Shown one piece after another: positions 47,434 to 57,871 of a DNA stretch of 64,000 nucleotides. Within the stretch, counting starts at the first letter, position 1; every line of letters begins with the position of its first letter. A program made the position numbers and the translations under genes. The notes beneath the pieces were generated by a model. It was not told the origin of the DNA, searched no databases, and was given only the letters and a program-made list of their open reading frames with translations. The DNA is from a beta proteobacterium L13. Lineage in GTDB: Bacteria > Pseudomonadota > Gammaproteobacteria > Burkholderiales > Chromobacteriaceae. The DNA is taken from NCBI GenBank assembly GCA_000335715.1, contig AMYZ01000014.1, forward strand, positions 48,193 through 112,192. Direction: 5' to 3'.

Positions 47434-49371
47434 ATGAACTTCCGTCCAAAAAGCATCTCTGGCAGTACGCTTATCGCCTTGCTGGCACTTTCGCTACCTA
47501 TGGCCAGCCACGCCTTGGAGCTGAAAGACACCATTGAGCAAACCCTGAAGAACAATGCAGAAGTTCGCATGAAGTGGCACACCTTCCGTGCCAGCCTCGA
47601 GGAACGTGGCATTGCAGAAGCTGGGTTTAAGCCAACCGTTGACCTGAGCTACGCCACTGCCCGCGAGAAGAACAAGACACCCACCTCCACTGGCGGCACC
47701 AGCACCAACAGCTTCACCCGCCATGGTTACAATCTGGCCTTGAGCCAAAACCTGTTTGCCGGCTTCATTACCACTAATCAGGTAAAACAGCTGGACTATA
47801 CCAGCCGAGCCCGCTACTTCGAATACCTGGCTGCCGCTGAGCAGCAAGGCCTGGAGTCGGTCCGTGCGTTTGTTGACGTTGTACGCTATAGCAAGCTGGT
47901 CAACATCGCCGAAGAAAACTACGCCATTCACAAAGGCATCTACGAGCAGATCCTGCAGCGTGTAACCCAGGGCGTAGGGCGCCGTGTCGACCTGGAACAG
48001 ATTGCCGGCCGCCTTGCACTGGCCGAATCCAACCTGGTAAACGAGCTGTCCAACCTGAATGATGTATCGGCTCGCTATGCACGTATTACAGGCGAAGCGC
48101 CTGCAAACGAGCTGAAGCTGCCAGCGCTTAATCTCGGCCTGATCCCCCCTGCCAATGACCTGATGGTACTGGCAGACAAGAATAATCCGTCATTGCAAGC
48201 AGCCCGTGCCTTTTACCGTGCCGCCGAAGCTGAAATCGATGTGCGTCGTGGCGCCTTCTCCCCTACGCTGGACCTACGCGCCAACAAGGCTGCTACCACC
48301 AACAAGGACGGCGTAAAAGGCCGTACCAATGAGCAGGCCATCGAGCTCGTCGTCAACATGAACCTGTACCGCGGCGGTGCAGACCGAGCTCGCCTGGCTT
48401 CCGCAACAGAGCGCCGTGACGAAGCCGAAGCACTTGGCGTAAAAGCCTGCCGCGACATGCGACAACAGGTTTCCATTGCCTATAACGACTCGGTACGCAT
48501 CAGCAGCCAGCTGGAATCGCTACGTCAGCATCAGCTTTCTACAGAAAAAGCACGCGATGCTTATCGCAAGCAGTTTGATATCGGCCAGCGCACCCTGCTG
48601 GATATGCTTGATAGTGAAAACGAGCTGTTCGAGTCCCGTCGCGAGCTACTGAATGCAGAGCTGAACCAGCAGCTGGCCACTTACCGCGTATTGGGTGAGT
48701 CCGGCCGCCTGATGGAAGCCATGCAGCTGAAACCCAATGACGATGGTGTGGACAGCAATGCCGATCTGACAGCCCCAAGCTGCCCGACCAGCTACGTGGC
48801 ACCTACCCCACTCGATGCCAGCAAGATCCCAGCACGCTCTTTCAATAGCGGTGCAGAGCTGGCTCCAGTGGTTGCCAACACCGCCCCGTTAGCGCCATCT
48901 CGCGATATTACTGTCAACTTGCAAGTACAGTTTGACCTGAATTCGGCCAAGATACGCGCAGAAAGCCTGCCAATGCTTGACCAACTAGCCACGACACTGC
49001 AAATGCCGCAGCTGGCACAAAAACGCTTTCTGGTAGAAGGCCATACCGATAGCACCGGAAATCCGGCATCCAACCTGGCTTTATCGCAGCAACGGGCACA
49101 AAGCGTACAAACGTATCTTGCAAGCCGTGGTGTACAAACCAGCCGCATGGACAGCGTTGGCCGCGGCGATACACAACCGCTACCGAACAAGGCCGCCAAT
49201 GACCCGCAAAATCGCCGCGTAGCGGTAGTTATGCAGGATACCGTTGCCAGATCCGCTCAAACACAGGCACCCGCCAATGCTGCGCGTATCGTGGCAGCAC
49301 CTAACGCAGGCAAACCAGCTGCAGCACCGCTTATCCGCCGCGTAGCACCTGCTGCCCCAGCGACAAAATAA
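47434..49371 (+). CDS. TolC-family outer-membrane channel fused to a C-terminal OmpA domain
   Basis: 645 residues. A signal peptide (ending ASHA) is followed by a TolC-type efflux fold (about residues 25-440; SLSQNLF-type motif ALSQNLFAGF, LDMLDSENELFESRRELLNA). A linker of about 50 residues leads to an OmpA-like peptidoglycan-binding domain (about 495-600; VQFDLNSAKIRAESLPML, VEGHTDSTGNPASNLALSQQRA, DPQNRRVAV) and a Pro/Ala-rich tail. The first half would be the exit duct of a type I system for the RTX adhesin; the second anchors it to the wall. It is divergent from lapG. The ABC and membrane-fusion subunits are not in the window. Confidence 0.88.
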   Translation: MNFRPKSISGSTLIALLALSLPMASHALELKDTIEQTLKNNAEVRMKWHTFRASLEERGIAEAGFKPTVDLSYATAREKNKTPTSTGGTSTNSFTRHGYNLALSQNLFAGFITTNQVKQLDYTSRARYFEYLAAAEQQGLESVRAFVDVVRYSKLVNIAEENYAIHKGIYEQILQRVTQGVGRRVDLEQIAGRLALAESNLVNELSNLNDVSARYARITGEAPANELKLPALNLGLIPPANDLMVLADKNNPSLQAARAFYRAAEAEIDVRRGAFSPTLDLRANKAATTNKDGVKGRTNEQAIELVVNMNLYRGGADRARLASATERRDEAEALGVKACRDMRQQVSIAYNDSVRISSQLESLRQHQLSTEKARDAYRKQFDIGQRTLLDMLDSENELFESRRELLNAELNQQLATYRVLGESGRLMEAMQLKPNDDGVDSNADLTAPSCPTSYVAPTPLDASKIPARSFNSGAELAPVVANTAPLAPSRDITVNLQVQFDLNSAKIRAESLPMLDQLATTLQMPQLAQKRFLVEGHTDSTGNPASNLALSQQRAQSVQTYLASRGVQTSRMDSVGRGDTQPLPNKAANDPQNRRVAVVMQDTVARSAQTQAPANAARIVAAPNAGKPAAAPLIRRVAPAAPATK

Positions 49372-49384
49372 GCCATCTACAGTC

Positions 49385-49415
49385 AAAAAAGCCCGCACTA
49401 GCCTGCGGGCTTTTT
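49385..49415 (+). terminator. terminator after the TolC-OmpA gene
   Basis: AAAAAAGCCCGCA and TGCGGGCTTTTT around CTAGCC, with T-run. A partial copy of the repeated word (TTGCGGCCAACT) lies 20 bases further on. Confidence 0.9.
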
Positions 49416-49539
49416 CTTTTGTTGGCCAACCTTGCGGCCAACTATCAATACCAGCACACATAACAGCCACAAGCACCACTGCTAGTACGGAGCTGAGGCG
49501 CTTGTCAAACTTGAGCCCTCATTGCGGCCGGCGTTCGGC

Positions 49540-51171
49540 CTACACCCTGAAGCGTGTGATGCTATCGTCCAGCTCTAGTGACTGTTGCTTCAGGCCACCA
49601 GACAAACTGCTAGCCTCAGCAACCGCCAAGCGCGTCTGGTCATTCATCTGCGCAATCTGCTCCATATTCTGAGCAATGTCCTGGCTCGCCATCCGCTGCT
49701 CCTGAATGGCTTGCACCATCTCGGCGACCTTTTCCTGAGCATGGATGGACGACTGGAATATCTGCTGCAAAGACTGCGCTACCTTGCCTGTGCCATCCAC
49801 ACCGCTTTCCACTAGCGTGTTGGCCTGCTGCATATTCTGGAAAGCCTGTTGCGTATCGTGCTGTACCCCGGCAATACGGCTGGATATCTCCGTGGTAGCC
49901 TGGCTAGTACGCTCGGCAAGCTTTCGGACTTCATCCGCCACCACCGCAAAGCCTCGCCCGGTTTCCCCTGCACGTGCTGCCTCGATCGCCGCATTCAGCG
50001 CCAACAGGTTTGTCTGGTCAGCAATTTCTCGAATCACGCTAACAATATTGCCAATCTCGCTAGAACGCTGGTTCAAGCTATCAATGGTGCCGGACGTCTG
50101 GGCAATACTCTGGGCAATATGCTGTATCTGGCTTGCCGCCGTTTGTGCCATATCACTGCCAGCACGAGCATCACTGGCAGTCTGGCGAGTCTGTTGTTCC
50201 ACGCCCTCTGCATTATCAGCCAGCACACTCACGCTAACGGTCAGCTGCTCTACGGCAGCAGCACTGGCCGATGCCGCATTGGACTGGTTTACGGCCGCGT
50301 CATGAATCGCGTGACTAACACCTGACAATTGCTCCGACGCACCCACCAGTTTCGCAGAGTGCCTATGCGAATCGCTTATCAAGTCGCGCACAGTCACAAT
50401 CAGATGATTCAGCGCCTGACCCGTGCGCCCCAGCTCATTACGACCATAATCAGGAATAGCTACAGACAGATCTTTGCTACTGGCCAGCTGCTCTGCCAAG
50501 TGTGTTATTTCGCCCAGTGGCCGGCGAATAGACAAGGAAATCACCACCGCAGCCGCCACAGCAGCCAACAAAGCCAGTGTACTCAACCCCAGCAGCAAGC
50601 TTCGCGATGATGTGATTTCAGTCTGGACCGTCTGCTGGCTCAGCAAAGCATGTTGGCCTGCATTATCAACCAGCGTGCGAGTGATGCTCTCCGTACCTCG
50701 CACCGCATCTTTCACCGGTTCCAACGCCTTATTGCCATCTTGTGGTGTGAGCAGGCTACCCGCCTCGATCTGGCTAGCCACACTCTTCAGGCCACCCTCA
50801 TAACGCTCCATTGCACCCAACAGCGACTTGATGGACTCCTGTTCGGCACTACTGGCTAAGGTATCCGCCTCTTGCAGATGCTTACGGACCTTACTCACGC
50901 TATCTAGCCACTTATCCAGGTACTCTTTACGCTTTTCCACACTCTGTATATTCAGCAGCAAATCCTTTTCATAACGACGCAAATTACCCACTTCGGCCCT
51001 GACAGACTGAATATGCTGACTAAAAGCCAAGCTGCGATTTACCAATTCGTCCAGGCTGCTACCCGCTCGCCCCAATGCCAGCAAACTGCTACCCACAATC
51101 AATAGCAAGACCAGCAACATGAACGCAAAACCCAGACTAATGCGCGCTGTGACGGTGATATTCTTCAACAT
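49540..51171 (-). CDS. methyl-accepting chemotaxis protein
   Basis: 543 residues. N-terminal membrane helix, four-helix-bundle ligand domain (about 30-185), second membrane helix, HAMP, and a signalling domain with the invariant hairpin [21 protein letters not shown] and [15 protein letters not shown]. It reports to CheA/CheW. Start at 51171 is fixed by AGGAG just upstream; the longer frame is not used. It has no C-terminal CheR/CheB pentapeptide. Confidence 0.92.
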   Translation of the reverse strand: MLKNITVTARISLGFAFMLLVLLLIVGSSLLALGRAGSSLDELVNRSLAFSQHIQSVRAEVGNLRRYEKDLLLNIQSVEKRKEYLDKWLDSVSKVRKHLQEADTLASSAEQESIKSLLGAMERYEGGLKSVASQIEAGSLLTPQDGNKALEPVKDAVRGTESITRTLVDNAGQHALLSQQTVQTEITSSRSLLLGLSTLALLAAVAAAVVISLSIRRPLGEITHLAEQLASSKDLSVAIPDYGRNELGRTGQALNHLIVTVRDLISDSHRHSAKLVGASEQLSGVSHAIHDAAVNQSNAASASAAAVEQLTVSVSVLADNAEGVEQQTRQTASDARAGSDMAQTAASQIQHIAQSIAQTSGTIDSLNQRSSEIGNIVSVIREIADQTNLLALNAAIEAARAGETGRGFAVVADEVRKLAERTSQATTEISSRIAGVQHDTQQAFQNMQQANTLVESGVDGTGKVAQSLQQIFQSSIHAQEKVAEMVQAIQEQRMASQDIAQNMEQIAQMNDQTRLAVAEASSLSGGLKQQSLELDDSITRFRV

Positions 51172-51206
51172 TACGTTCTCCTTCTTCACATTCATGAACA
51201 GCTGCA

Positions 51207-51980
51207 TCACCTGCCAAGACAAAGCCCTGGCACTGCCCTGCAAGCATTCTGATACGTAGCCTGCACTACCGCCTCTAGCGGTAACCCACGTAATTCGGCC
51301 AATACCGCAGCAATACGTAGCAAATTCTCCGGGCCATTCGGCTCGCCTTGCCCCCACTCTGGCGCCATGTCCGGGCCATCTGTTTCCAATACCAAGGCGG
51401 AAAGCGGCAGCGTGGTGGCCAAACGCCGGATGCGTTGCGACCCCTGATACGTCATTGCACCGCCAAACCCCAGACAGAAGCCTAAATCTATAAAAGCTTC
51501 GGCTTGCTGAATGCTGCCGTTAAATGCGTGCGCCAGCCCCCCGCGTACACGCACCTGGCGCAAACACTTCAAAACACGATCTTGTGAACGCCGCACATGC
51601 AGGATTACCGGCAAATCAAAACGCCGCGCCAGCTTGAGCTGGGCAAGGAGCAATGCCTCCTGTCGCGCAGGGTCCAGCCCAGGCACATAAAAATCCAGCC
51701 CACACTCACCTACTGCCACAGCCTTACCTTGCAACAGATAGTGCTCCAGCACCGCCAGGTGCGCATCCTCGTGCCGATCCAGATAAAGCGGGTGCAAACC
51801 TAGTGCGACATCCATGCCAAACTGGCCGGCTACTGCGATGGCGCGATCAAACGTGCTAACCGACACCGCAGGCACTATCGCGTGCACCACCCCAGCTGCT
51901 TTGGCACGCGCCCAACGCTGCGCTATATCTGCAGCAAACTCGGGCGCATCAAAATGCAAATGGGTATCAATAAGTGGCAT
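51207..51980 (-). CDS. TatD-family metal-dependent DNase
   Basis: 257 residues. Metal-site motifs are clear: DTHLHFD near the start, [20 protein letters not shown] and LETDGPDM. Cuts DNA ends or removes D-aminoacyl groups in different members. ATG 51980 precedes the conserved DTHLH. It lies close upstream of the chemotaxis receptor (35 bases) on the same strand. Confidence 0.9.
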   Translation of the reverse strand: MPLIDTHLHFDAPEFAADIAQRWARAKAAGVVHAIVPAVSVSTFDRAIAVAGQFGMDVALGLHPLYLDRHEDAHLAVLEHYLLQGKAVAVGECGLDFYVPGLDPARQEALLLAQLKLARRFDLPVILHVRRSQDRVLKCLRQVRVRGGLAHAFNGSIQQAEAFIDLGFCLGFGGAMTYQGSQRIRRLATTLPLSALVLETDGPDMAPEWGQGEPNGPENLLRIAAVLAELRGLPLEAVVQATYQNACRAVPGLCLGR

Positions 51981-52802
51981 AGACTTGTTACAAATAAGGG
52001 GCTGCGGAGTATAAGCTAAACAGTTAATAGTGTAGACCACGCATCCGTTTTGCCATCCTGATTTCTATAATTCTCACAACAGATATCTCTTTGTTTTTGC
52101 ATAAATTTATCTAAATCATTAAATGAAACAAAAATGTCAAAATACCCATTTGAAATTTATAAGCGCGAATAAAATGTCAAAAGGCTATAGCAGTCTGCGG
52201 ATCATCCGAGCAGTTCGGCCACGGGCCCAGGCAACGCCCAATCCACCTGTCCTGCCTGGCCTTATCCTGCCCCTGAGGCCAGCGATCTCTCTTTCGCCCT
52301 GTGATCACCAATAACAACGCAGACCACACTGCAAAACACAATTATTCACTAGCGCATAAATCGGATAAGCCCCAATACAGCGAATAACACAAACGCAAAA
52401 GCCAGCTCTTTGGCTGGCTCTGTATGCGAACATGGTGGTGTGAAATAGATATCCCGCCGGATTTTTGCGCAGTAAACGACTACCTGACCCGATGCAGCCC
52501 GAAACCGTCACGCACTGCCACAGATGCCGCAATAGTCAGCTTATGAGCTCAGCGTAAATTCAGGTGGCGTGCTTTTGCCTTCCAGGCAGTAGTACCCATA
52601 CGACAGCCTGCCACATGCGTGGTGAATCCAACGCCAAAGTCACGTGCTACTCAAGATGGGGTGAACGTCGGGGGGACGTCGGGTACACAAAAACGGCGGA
52701 TGTGGCTGGATGCAGCCCGACGGTGCAGGACAACAAAAAACCCGCAGAGCCTTGTGCTGTGCGGGTTTTATGGACTGCTTGGGATGTTGCTGGACTTTCT
52801 CG
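51981..52802. other. 822-bp gene-poor stretch beside tRNA-Leu
   Basis: No gene is supported. It holds an AT-rich patch (about 52040-52185), a hairpin (AGCCAGC 52400-52406, GCTGGCT 52413-52419) with a short T-run on the minus strand, and a terminator at 52737. Small frames present (52123-52314, 52619-52924) show no ribosome site or family pattern. A decayed insert next to a tRNA gene is possible. Confidence 0.4.
52737..52769 (-). terminator. terminator of tRNA-Leu
   Basis: AAAACCCGCA and TGCGGGTTTT; on the minus strand followed by T-run. Lies 34 bases after the tRNA 3' end. Confidence 0.85.
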
Positions 52803-52887
52803 TGGTGCCCGGGGCCGGACTCGAACCGGCACACCTTGCGGCGGGGGATTTTGAGTCCCCTGCGTCTACCAATTTCGCCACCCGGGC
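52803..52887 (-). tRNA. tRNA-Leu (anticodon CAA)
   Basis: 85 bases including an encoded CCA (52805-52803). Acceptor stem GCCCGGG pairs with CCCGGGC; the anticodon loop is CTCAAAA giving CAA; a long variable arm (class II) and GTTCGAGTCC T-arm are present. Confidence 0.95.
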
Positions 52888-52937
52888 GAGAAAATCAGAG
52901 GAACGCAGTATAGACGCGCCTTAGCCGCTTGTAAATA

Positions 52938-53810
52938 TCACTCTGTGCTTTTGAGCTTCAGCGCGCAGTCGTACAGCTGCTTTTTGTTAAGGTCATAATG
53001 CGCAGCGACAATGCCGGCAGCCTGTTTGGTCGGCAAGACTGCGACCAGCTCGGCCAATAGTGCCTGAGCCGCAGCGGGTAGCGCATCATCTTCTGCGGGT
53101 AGCTGCGGGGCAGCGTCAATAATCAGCACACACTCGCCACGCTGCTGGTTGCTGTCGCTACGAATGCGCTCCAGCAGCTGGCCGGCGGGCAGGCGCAGGA
53201 AGGTCTCGAAGGTTTTGGTCAGCTCGCGGGCCAGTACCAGCGGGCGATCTGGCCCCAAGGTCGCGACGATGTCTTCTACACAATCCAGGATACGGTGCGG
53301 TGCCTCGTAGCACACCACGGCGTAATCGGCTTGTGCCCACTGCTGCAGGGTTTTGCATCGCGCGCCCTGCTTGGGTGGCAAGAAGCCATGAAACAGAAAG
53401 CGTGCCGTTTCCAGACCACTGGCAGACATGGCTCCTACCACCGCGGAGGCACCAACAATAGGCACCACGCGCAGGCCGGCAGCCCACACGGCTTCGGCCA
53501 GGCGCGCACCTGGGTCGGAAATGCCCGGTGTGCCGGCATCGGACACCTGCACGACGATCTTGCCCTCTTCCAGCCAGCGAATCACGTTGGCAGCCATATC
53601 GCGCTCGTTATGCTCGCGCAGGCTGACCAGCTTTTTACTGATGCCATAGGCGCTAAGCAGGCTGCCGGTCACACGCGTATCTTCTGCCAGCACGATATCG
53701 GCAGCATGGAAGCTGGCGATGGCGCGCACAGTCACATCAGCCAAATTTCCAATGGGCGTTGCCACCACATATAATGCCCTTTCGACAAATGTTTCCCGAG
53801 CAGAATTCAT
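52938..53810 (-). CDS. rsmI: 16S rRNA (cytidine1402-2'-O)-methyltransferase
   Basis: 290 residues. [19 protein letters not shown] near the N-terminus, [21 protein letters not shown] and [10 protein letters not shown] identify RsmI. It methylates C1402 in the ribosomal P site. It is divergent from lpoA with only 3 bases between the two starts (ATG 53810 and GTG 53814), so each start lies inside the other gene's leader. Confidence 0.94.
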   Translation of the reverse strand: MNSARETFVERALYVVATPIGNLADVTVRAIASFHAADIVLAEDTRVTGSLLSAYGISKKLVSLREHNERDMAANVIRWLEEGKIVVQVSDAGTPGISDPGARLAEAVWAAGLRVVPIVGASAVVGAMSASGLETARFLFHGFLPPKQGARCKTLQQWAQADYAVVCYEAPHRILDCVEDIVATLGPDRPLVLARELTKTFETFLRLPAGQLLERIRSDSNQQRGECVLIIDAAPQLPAEDDALPAAAQALLAELVAVLPTKQAAGIVAAHYDLNKKQLYDCALKLKSTE

Positions 53811-53813
53811 CAA

Positions 53814-54941
53814 GTGATCAAGCGCTGTCTGCACGTTTTGGCTCCATGGTTATCCGGCTCTGCCGTCTTGTTGGCGGCAAGTGTAGCGATTGCACAATCC
53901 CCGGGCTACATACTTCAACAAAATCAGGTTTCACTACAGCCTGCTACCGCCAAGGGCAGCATAGCGCCTGCCACGCCCGCTGCGGCCAACCCTGCGCCCG
54001 TACCCGGCAAATTACCCGGCAAAGCCAAGGGTGTACATCTGGGCTTGATGCTCCCTGTGGAGTCCAGCCAGCTGGGCGAGGCTGCCCAGGTCGTCAAGGC
54101 CGGGTTTGATGCTGCAGCGGCTGCCGATGGCAGCGTGGAAACCAGCTTTGTGGCGCTGCGCGACGAAAGCGACACAGCCGCAGCGTACCAGCAGCTGGTG
54201 GCCGGTGGCGCTACATTCATTGTGGGCCCGCTTACCCGCCAGGGCGCTGCCAAATTAGCGGCCAGCAGCAAGCTGCCTACGCTGGTCTTGAACGCACTGG
54301 ACAAAGCCCCGCCAGCTGGCAGCAAGGTGTGGAGCCTGTCGGTAACGATTGAAACCGAGGCGCAGCAGATTGCCCGCATGATGCGCGACGATGGCAGCCA
54401 GCAGCCGCTGATCCTGTTTGATAACGACAACTTATCCCAGCGTTTGCGCCAGGCATTTGCCGATGAATGGCGTAACCGTACTGGCAAATCTGCACGCGAA
54501 TTGAACGTTTCTGCACTGGCAGCAGACCAACTGGATATCGAGCTGCGTATTGCCGACGCCGTTTTCCTGGCGCTGGACACCAAAGCAACCGAAGCGACAC
54601 GCGCACTGCTGAACCCGGCGCTGCCCGCCTACGCCACCTCGCTGGCCAATGTGCGCAACCCAGGCCCGGCCCTGACTGGCCTGCGTTTGATTGACATGCC
54701 CTGGCTGCTAATACCCAATCACCCCGAGACACGGCTGATTGCACGCCCGGCCAACCCGCTGAACAAGGCGACCGAGCGCTTGTACGCCCTGGGTGTCGAT
54801 GCCTACCGCCTGGGTGCCGCCCTGGCCAGCAGTAAAAACCCCAGCCAGATTCGCCTAGGCGGGGTGAGTGGCGACCTGCGCATCGGTAAGGGCTGGGTAG
54901 TACAGCGCGACCTGCCCAGCAGCGTCATTGGCGCCCAGTAA
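53814..54941 (+). CDS. lpoA: LpoA-like penicillin-binding-protein activator
   Basis: 375 residues starting with GTG. Signal peptide ([19 protein letters not shown]) without a lipobox cysteine, a proline-rich linker and a type-1 periplasmic-binding fold ([35 protein letters not shown]). In enterobacteria LpoA is an outer-membrane lipoprotein that activates PBP1A; here the visible N-terminus gives a cleaved secretory signal, and the N-terminal TPR domain is absent or very short. Gene order rsmI/lpoA-yraN-diaA-dolP supports the call. Confidence 0.8.
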   Translation: MIKRCLHVLAPWLSGSAVLLAASVAIAQSPGYILQQNQVSLQPATAKGSIAPATPAAANPAPVPGKLPGKAKGVHLGLMLPVESSQLGEAAQVVKAGFDAAAAADGSVETSFVALRDESDTAAAYQQLVAGGATFIVGPLTRQGAAKLAASSKLPTLVLNALDKAPPAGSKVWSLSVTIETEAQQIARMMRDDGSQQPLILFDNDNLSQRLRQAFADEWRNRTGKSARELNVSALAADQLDIELRIADAVFLALDTKATEATRALLNPALPAYATSLANVRNPGPALTGLRLIDMPWLLIPNHPETRLIARPANPLNKATERLYALGVDAYRLGAALASSKNPSQIRLGGVSGDLRIGKGWVVQRDLPSSVIGAQ

Positions 54942-55279
54942 TGAGCCGGGCCAGCGGCAATCTCTTTGAAGACCAGGCTTGCGCATTTTTGCAGGCGCAG
55001 GGCTTGAGCTTGCTGGCACGCAACTGGTCTTGCCGCTTTGGCGAGATAGACCTGATCATGCAGGATGGCAAATACCGGGTATTTGTAGAAGTGCGCGCCC
55101 GCAGCAGCCACCAGTATGGTGGTGCCGCCGCCAGCATCAGCGCGGCCAAGTGCCGCAAACTGCAGGCTGCGGCCAACCTTTATCTGAGCCAGCATCACCT
55201 GAACAGCCCCTGCCGTTTTGACGCGGTGCTGTTCGAAGGGACAGCCCCACCGATATGGCTCAAGAACATCATCAGCTAG
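54941..55279 (+). CDS. yraN: UPF0102 (YraN) nuclease-like protein
   Basis: 112 residues with a PD-(D/E)XK-like core: GNLFEDQACAFL, CRFGEIDLIMQDG, FVEVRARSS. Function unknown. The ATG overlaps the lpoA stop by one base. A copy of the 13-bp word lies inside the gene. Confidence 0.9.
   Translation: MSRASGNLFEDQACAFLQAQGLSLLARNWSCRFGEIDLIMQDGKYRVFVEVRARSSHQYGGAAASISAAKCRKLQAAANLYLSQHHLNSPCRFDAVLFEGTAPPIWLKNIIS
55168..55180 (+). repeat. TGCGGCCAACCTT uptake-like word
   Basis: Exact copy inside yraN. Confidence 0.85.
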
Positions 55280-55311
55280 GCGTCGTACCGGCTGAGCAAA
55301 AAGGATAGACG

Positions 55312-55902
55312 ATGGACTTGATCGATCGCGCCAGTGGACATTTCCGCGAAAGCATTGCCACCCAACAGCTCGTGATGGAAGAGCTGGCACCCGCCATTGC
55401 CGTGGCTGCGGAAAAAATGGTGGCCAGCCTGATGAATGAAGGCAAGATTCTGGCTTGTGGCAATGGGGGGGGCGCAGCGGTAGCCCACCACTTTGTGACC
55501 AATATGCTGGGGCATTTCGAAAAAGAACGCCCGGGCCTGGCGGCACTGTCGCTCTCGCATGACAGCCCCGCGCTGACTGCCATTGGCAACCATTACGAGT
55601 TTGACCTGATCTACTCCAAACAGGTACGGGCCATAGGCCACCATAACGACCTGCTACTGGTGATTAGCAGCTCCGGGCAGTCGGCCAATATCGTGGAAGC
55701 CATCTATGCTGCCCACGAGCGCGGCATGAGCGTGATTGCGCTGACCGGCAACGATGGCGGCCAGGTCGCCGAAATCTTGTCACCCGAAGACCTGCACCTG
55801 AACGTGGCGGTAACGCGCACCGCCCGCATCCAGGAAATACACTTGCTGGTTATCCACGCCCTGTGTGATGCCATCGATTACATGCTGCTGGGAGGAGACT
55901 GA
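55312..55902 (+). CDS. diaA: SIS-domain protein DiaA
   Basis: 196 residues. SIS fold with LACGNGGGAAVAHHF and LLVISSSGQSANIVEAI; resembles phosphoheptose isomerase but the gene order is that of diaA, the DnaA-binding replication initiator regulator. Ends directly before dolP. Confidence 0.85.
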   Translation: MDLIDRASGHFRESIATQQLVMEELAPAIAVAAEKMVASLMNEGKILACGNGGGAAVAHHFVTNMLGHFEKERPGLAALSLSHDSPALTAIGNHYEFDLIYSKQVRAIGHHNDLLLVISSSGQSANIVEAIYAAHERGMSVIALTGNDGGQVAEILSPEDLHLNVAVTRTARIQEIHLLVIHALCDAIDYMLLGGD

Positions 55903-56478
55903 ATGACACCCCGCCTGAAAAGCCTGACCCTTGCCGCACTGGTTGCGGCCAACCTCAGTGCCTGCTTTCCGCTGGTAGCAGGTGGCGTGGCCGCCAGCGC
56001 GCTGGTGGTAACCGACCGCCGCACCAGCGGCACTTATGTAGAAGACCAGGGTATCGAGCTGAAAGCCTTGCGCCAGCTAAGCGAACGTTTTGCCGGTAGC
56101 CACGTGAACGCCACCAGCTACAACCGTGCCGTACTTCTGACTGGCGAAGCTGAAAGTGAAGCCCAGAAGGCCGATATCGAGCTGATGACACGCGGCATTC
56201 CCAATGTACGGCGCGTGTACAACCACTTGGTGGTCGCCCCCGTCACCACCCTGGCACAGCGCAACAATGACACCTGGCTTACTACCAAGGTGCGTGCCCG
56301 CCTGCTGGAAGGCCAGGGCTACCCGCCCAACGCAATCAAAGTTGTCACCGAGCGCGGCGTGGTTTATCTGCTAGGCCTGGTAAGCGATGCGGAAGGTGAA
56401 GCGGCGGCACAAGTGGTCGCCAAAACCGCTGGCGTGCGCCAGGTGGTTACCCTGTTTGACCCGATCACAACCCCTTAA
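55903..56478 (+). CDS. dolP: BON-domain outer-membrane lipoprotein DolP
   Basis: 191 residues. Lipoprotein signal ending LSACF (lipobox). Two BON domains (about 45-115 and 120-190), the second with TTKVRARLLEGQGYPPNAIKVV. It supports outer-membrane integrity. ATG follows the diaA stop without a gap. A terminator lies at 56494. Confidence 0.9.
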   Translation: MTPRLKSLTLAALVAANLSACFPLVAGGVAASALVVTDRRTSGTYVEDQGIELKALRQLSERFAGSHVNATSYNRAVLLTGEAESEAQKADIELMTRGIPNVRRVYNHLVVAPVTTLAQRNNDTWLTTKVRARLLEGQGYPPNAIKVVTERGVVYLLGLVSDAEGEAAAQVVAKTAGVRQVVTLFDPITTP

Positions 56479-56493
56479 GCTAGCTTCCATAAC

Positions 56494-56521
56494 AAAACAC
56501 CGGGCACAGGCCCGGTGTTTT
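56494..56521. terminator. terminator after dolP
   Basis: AAAACACCGGGC and GCCCGGTGTTTT around ACAG; symmetric, so it may also serve the convergent EAL gene. Confidence 0.88.
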
Positions 56522-56541
56522 GCTTGATGCGCTAGCACTGC

Positions 56542-57717
56542 TTATTTTGGCAGCATCACATCAGAGCACAGCACGTGCATCTGTTCATCGATCTCGATCG
56601 CCATCGACAGGGTCACGCAGGTGCGTGTGTCTGTCATGGACAAGTAAGGCTCGCTCATATACAGCACACCGGGTTGGTCGATGGCGTGCTGGAAGTAAGT
56701 ACGGCGCGACCATACCGCGCCGGTGGTGTCTTCCAGCGGGGCAAAACGCAGGCGGTTCACCTCGGACAGCTCGCGCACATTCAGGTTACGCCCCAGTTGG
56801 CGGCCTTCCTGGTCCAGCAAGAAGCAACGAATCACATCCGGCAGGTTCAGCATGGGCTGTGCGGCCAACCTGAACTCGTTGCCCTGCATCAGGGCAATGG
56901 CCGTTTGCACAAACGCCTGGCGTGATAGCTCCAGCTGGCGGCGGTTCAGCTTGCGGCGCAACAGCTCGCGGTTCATCAGCTCGTCCCACTTGGCGTCCAG
57001 CCGCGGGGTAATCTGCTCATCACGGTCTGGCACCAAAGCGGGCATGGCAACATAGTAGCCTTGCACCAGATCGCAGCCAGAATCCAGCGCCACCACCACG
57101 TCAGACTCGCTCTCCACCCCTTCCACCACCACCAATGCACCAATTTCGTGCATCAACCGCACCAAACGCGACAAAAGTGTGCGTGTGCGCTGCTGGTTTA
57201 CCGCGCTGCGCAGCAGGTGGCGGTCAAACTTGATGAAGTCGGGCTCCAGGCTGCACACCCGGTCCAGATTGGAATGCCCGACGCCGAAATCATCAATGGC
57301 CAGCAGGCAGCCCTGTTCGCGCAGTAGCGCGACCCCTTCCAGCAAGCCGGCATCCAGCTCCAGCGCCTGCTCCAGTACCTCCAGTACGATCAGCTGCGGC
57401 GGGATGCCCGAGTCGGCAATGATCGCTTGCAGCTGCTGTACATAGTTCAGGTCGGCCAGTGTGACAGCATCGATATTGAGAAACAGCCAGCGCTGAGCGG
57501 CCGGGGTGCGGGCGAAATGCTGGCAATGGGCTCGTACCACGGCCAGATCCATGGCAGCACGCTCATCACGGCGGATGTAACGCTCGTAGACCTGCGGCGG
57601 GCTCAGCGCCTTGCCTTGCTCGGTAGCGCGCAGTAGCGCCTCCATCCCCACCGTACGGCGGTGAGCCAGGCTGTAAATGGGCTGAAAATGGGAGTCTAGC
57701 GACAAGCCATCCCGCAT
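56542..57717 (-). CDS. EAL-domain c-di-GMP phosphodiesterase-like protein
   Basis: 391 residues. EAL domain at about 1-245: FQPIYSLA, GMEALLRA (EALL), the metal-site NIDAVTLADL, VLEVLEQALELD, IDDFGVGHSNLDRV and FIKFDRHLLRS. The remaining 145 residues are of a helical domain I do not recognise. Key acidic residues look intact, so activity is likely. It lies just after the adhesin gene on the same strand, separated by a terminator. Start 57717 is chosen since the upstream frame enters that terminator. Confidence 0.8.
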   Translation of the reverse strand: MRDGLSLDSHFQPIYSLAHRRTVGMEALLRATEQGKALSPPQVYERYIRRDERAAMDLAVVRAHCQHFARTPAAQRWLFLNIDAVTLADLNYVQQLQAIIADSGIPPQLIVLEVLEQALELDAGLLEGVALLREQGCLLAIDDFGVGHSNLDRVCSLEPDFIKFDRHLLRSAVNQQRTRTLLSRLVRLMHEIGALVVVEGVESESDVVVALDSGCDLVQGYYVAMPALVPDRDEQITPRLDAKWDELMNRELLRRKLNRRQLELSRQAFVQTAIALMQGNEFRLAAQPMLNLPDVIRCFLLDQEGRQLGRNLNVRELSEVNRLRFAPLEDTTGAVWSRRTYFQHAIDQPGVLYMSEPYLSMTDTRTCVTLSMAIEIDEQMHVLCSDVMLPK

Positions 57718-57830
57718 TGGTAAATTTTCCACAGCAGCGCTCCAGCGAATGATAGGGGCAGTATAGCAATTGCCGTTCCAGTGTATGGATACTGGGCCAT
57801 ACACCACGCGGCGTTTGGTACAGGTACAAA

Positions 57831-57856
57831 AAAAGAGCCGGCTGGCCGGCTCTTTT
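57831..57856 (-). terminator. terminator of the adhesin gene
   Basis: AAAGAGCCGGC and GCCGGCTCTTTT; on the minus strand followed by a run of seven T, 15 bases after the adhesin stop. Confidence 0.9.
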
Positions 57857-57871
57857 GTCATACACCCAGGT

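Noticed and set aside
52619..52924. 101-codon frame across the tRNA-Leu gene
   Set aside because: It runs through the tRNA gene and its terminator on the opposite strand and has no ribosome site.
57718..57861. Upstream extension of the EAL protein
   Set aside because: It runs into the adhesin terminator hairpin and has no ribosome site; the family match begins at 57717.
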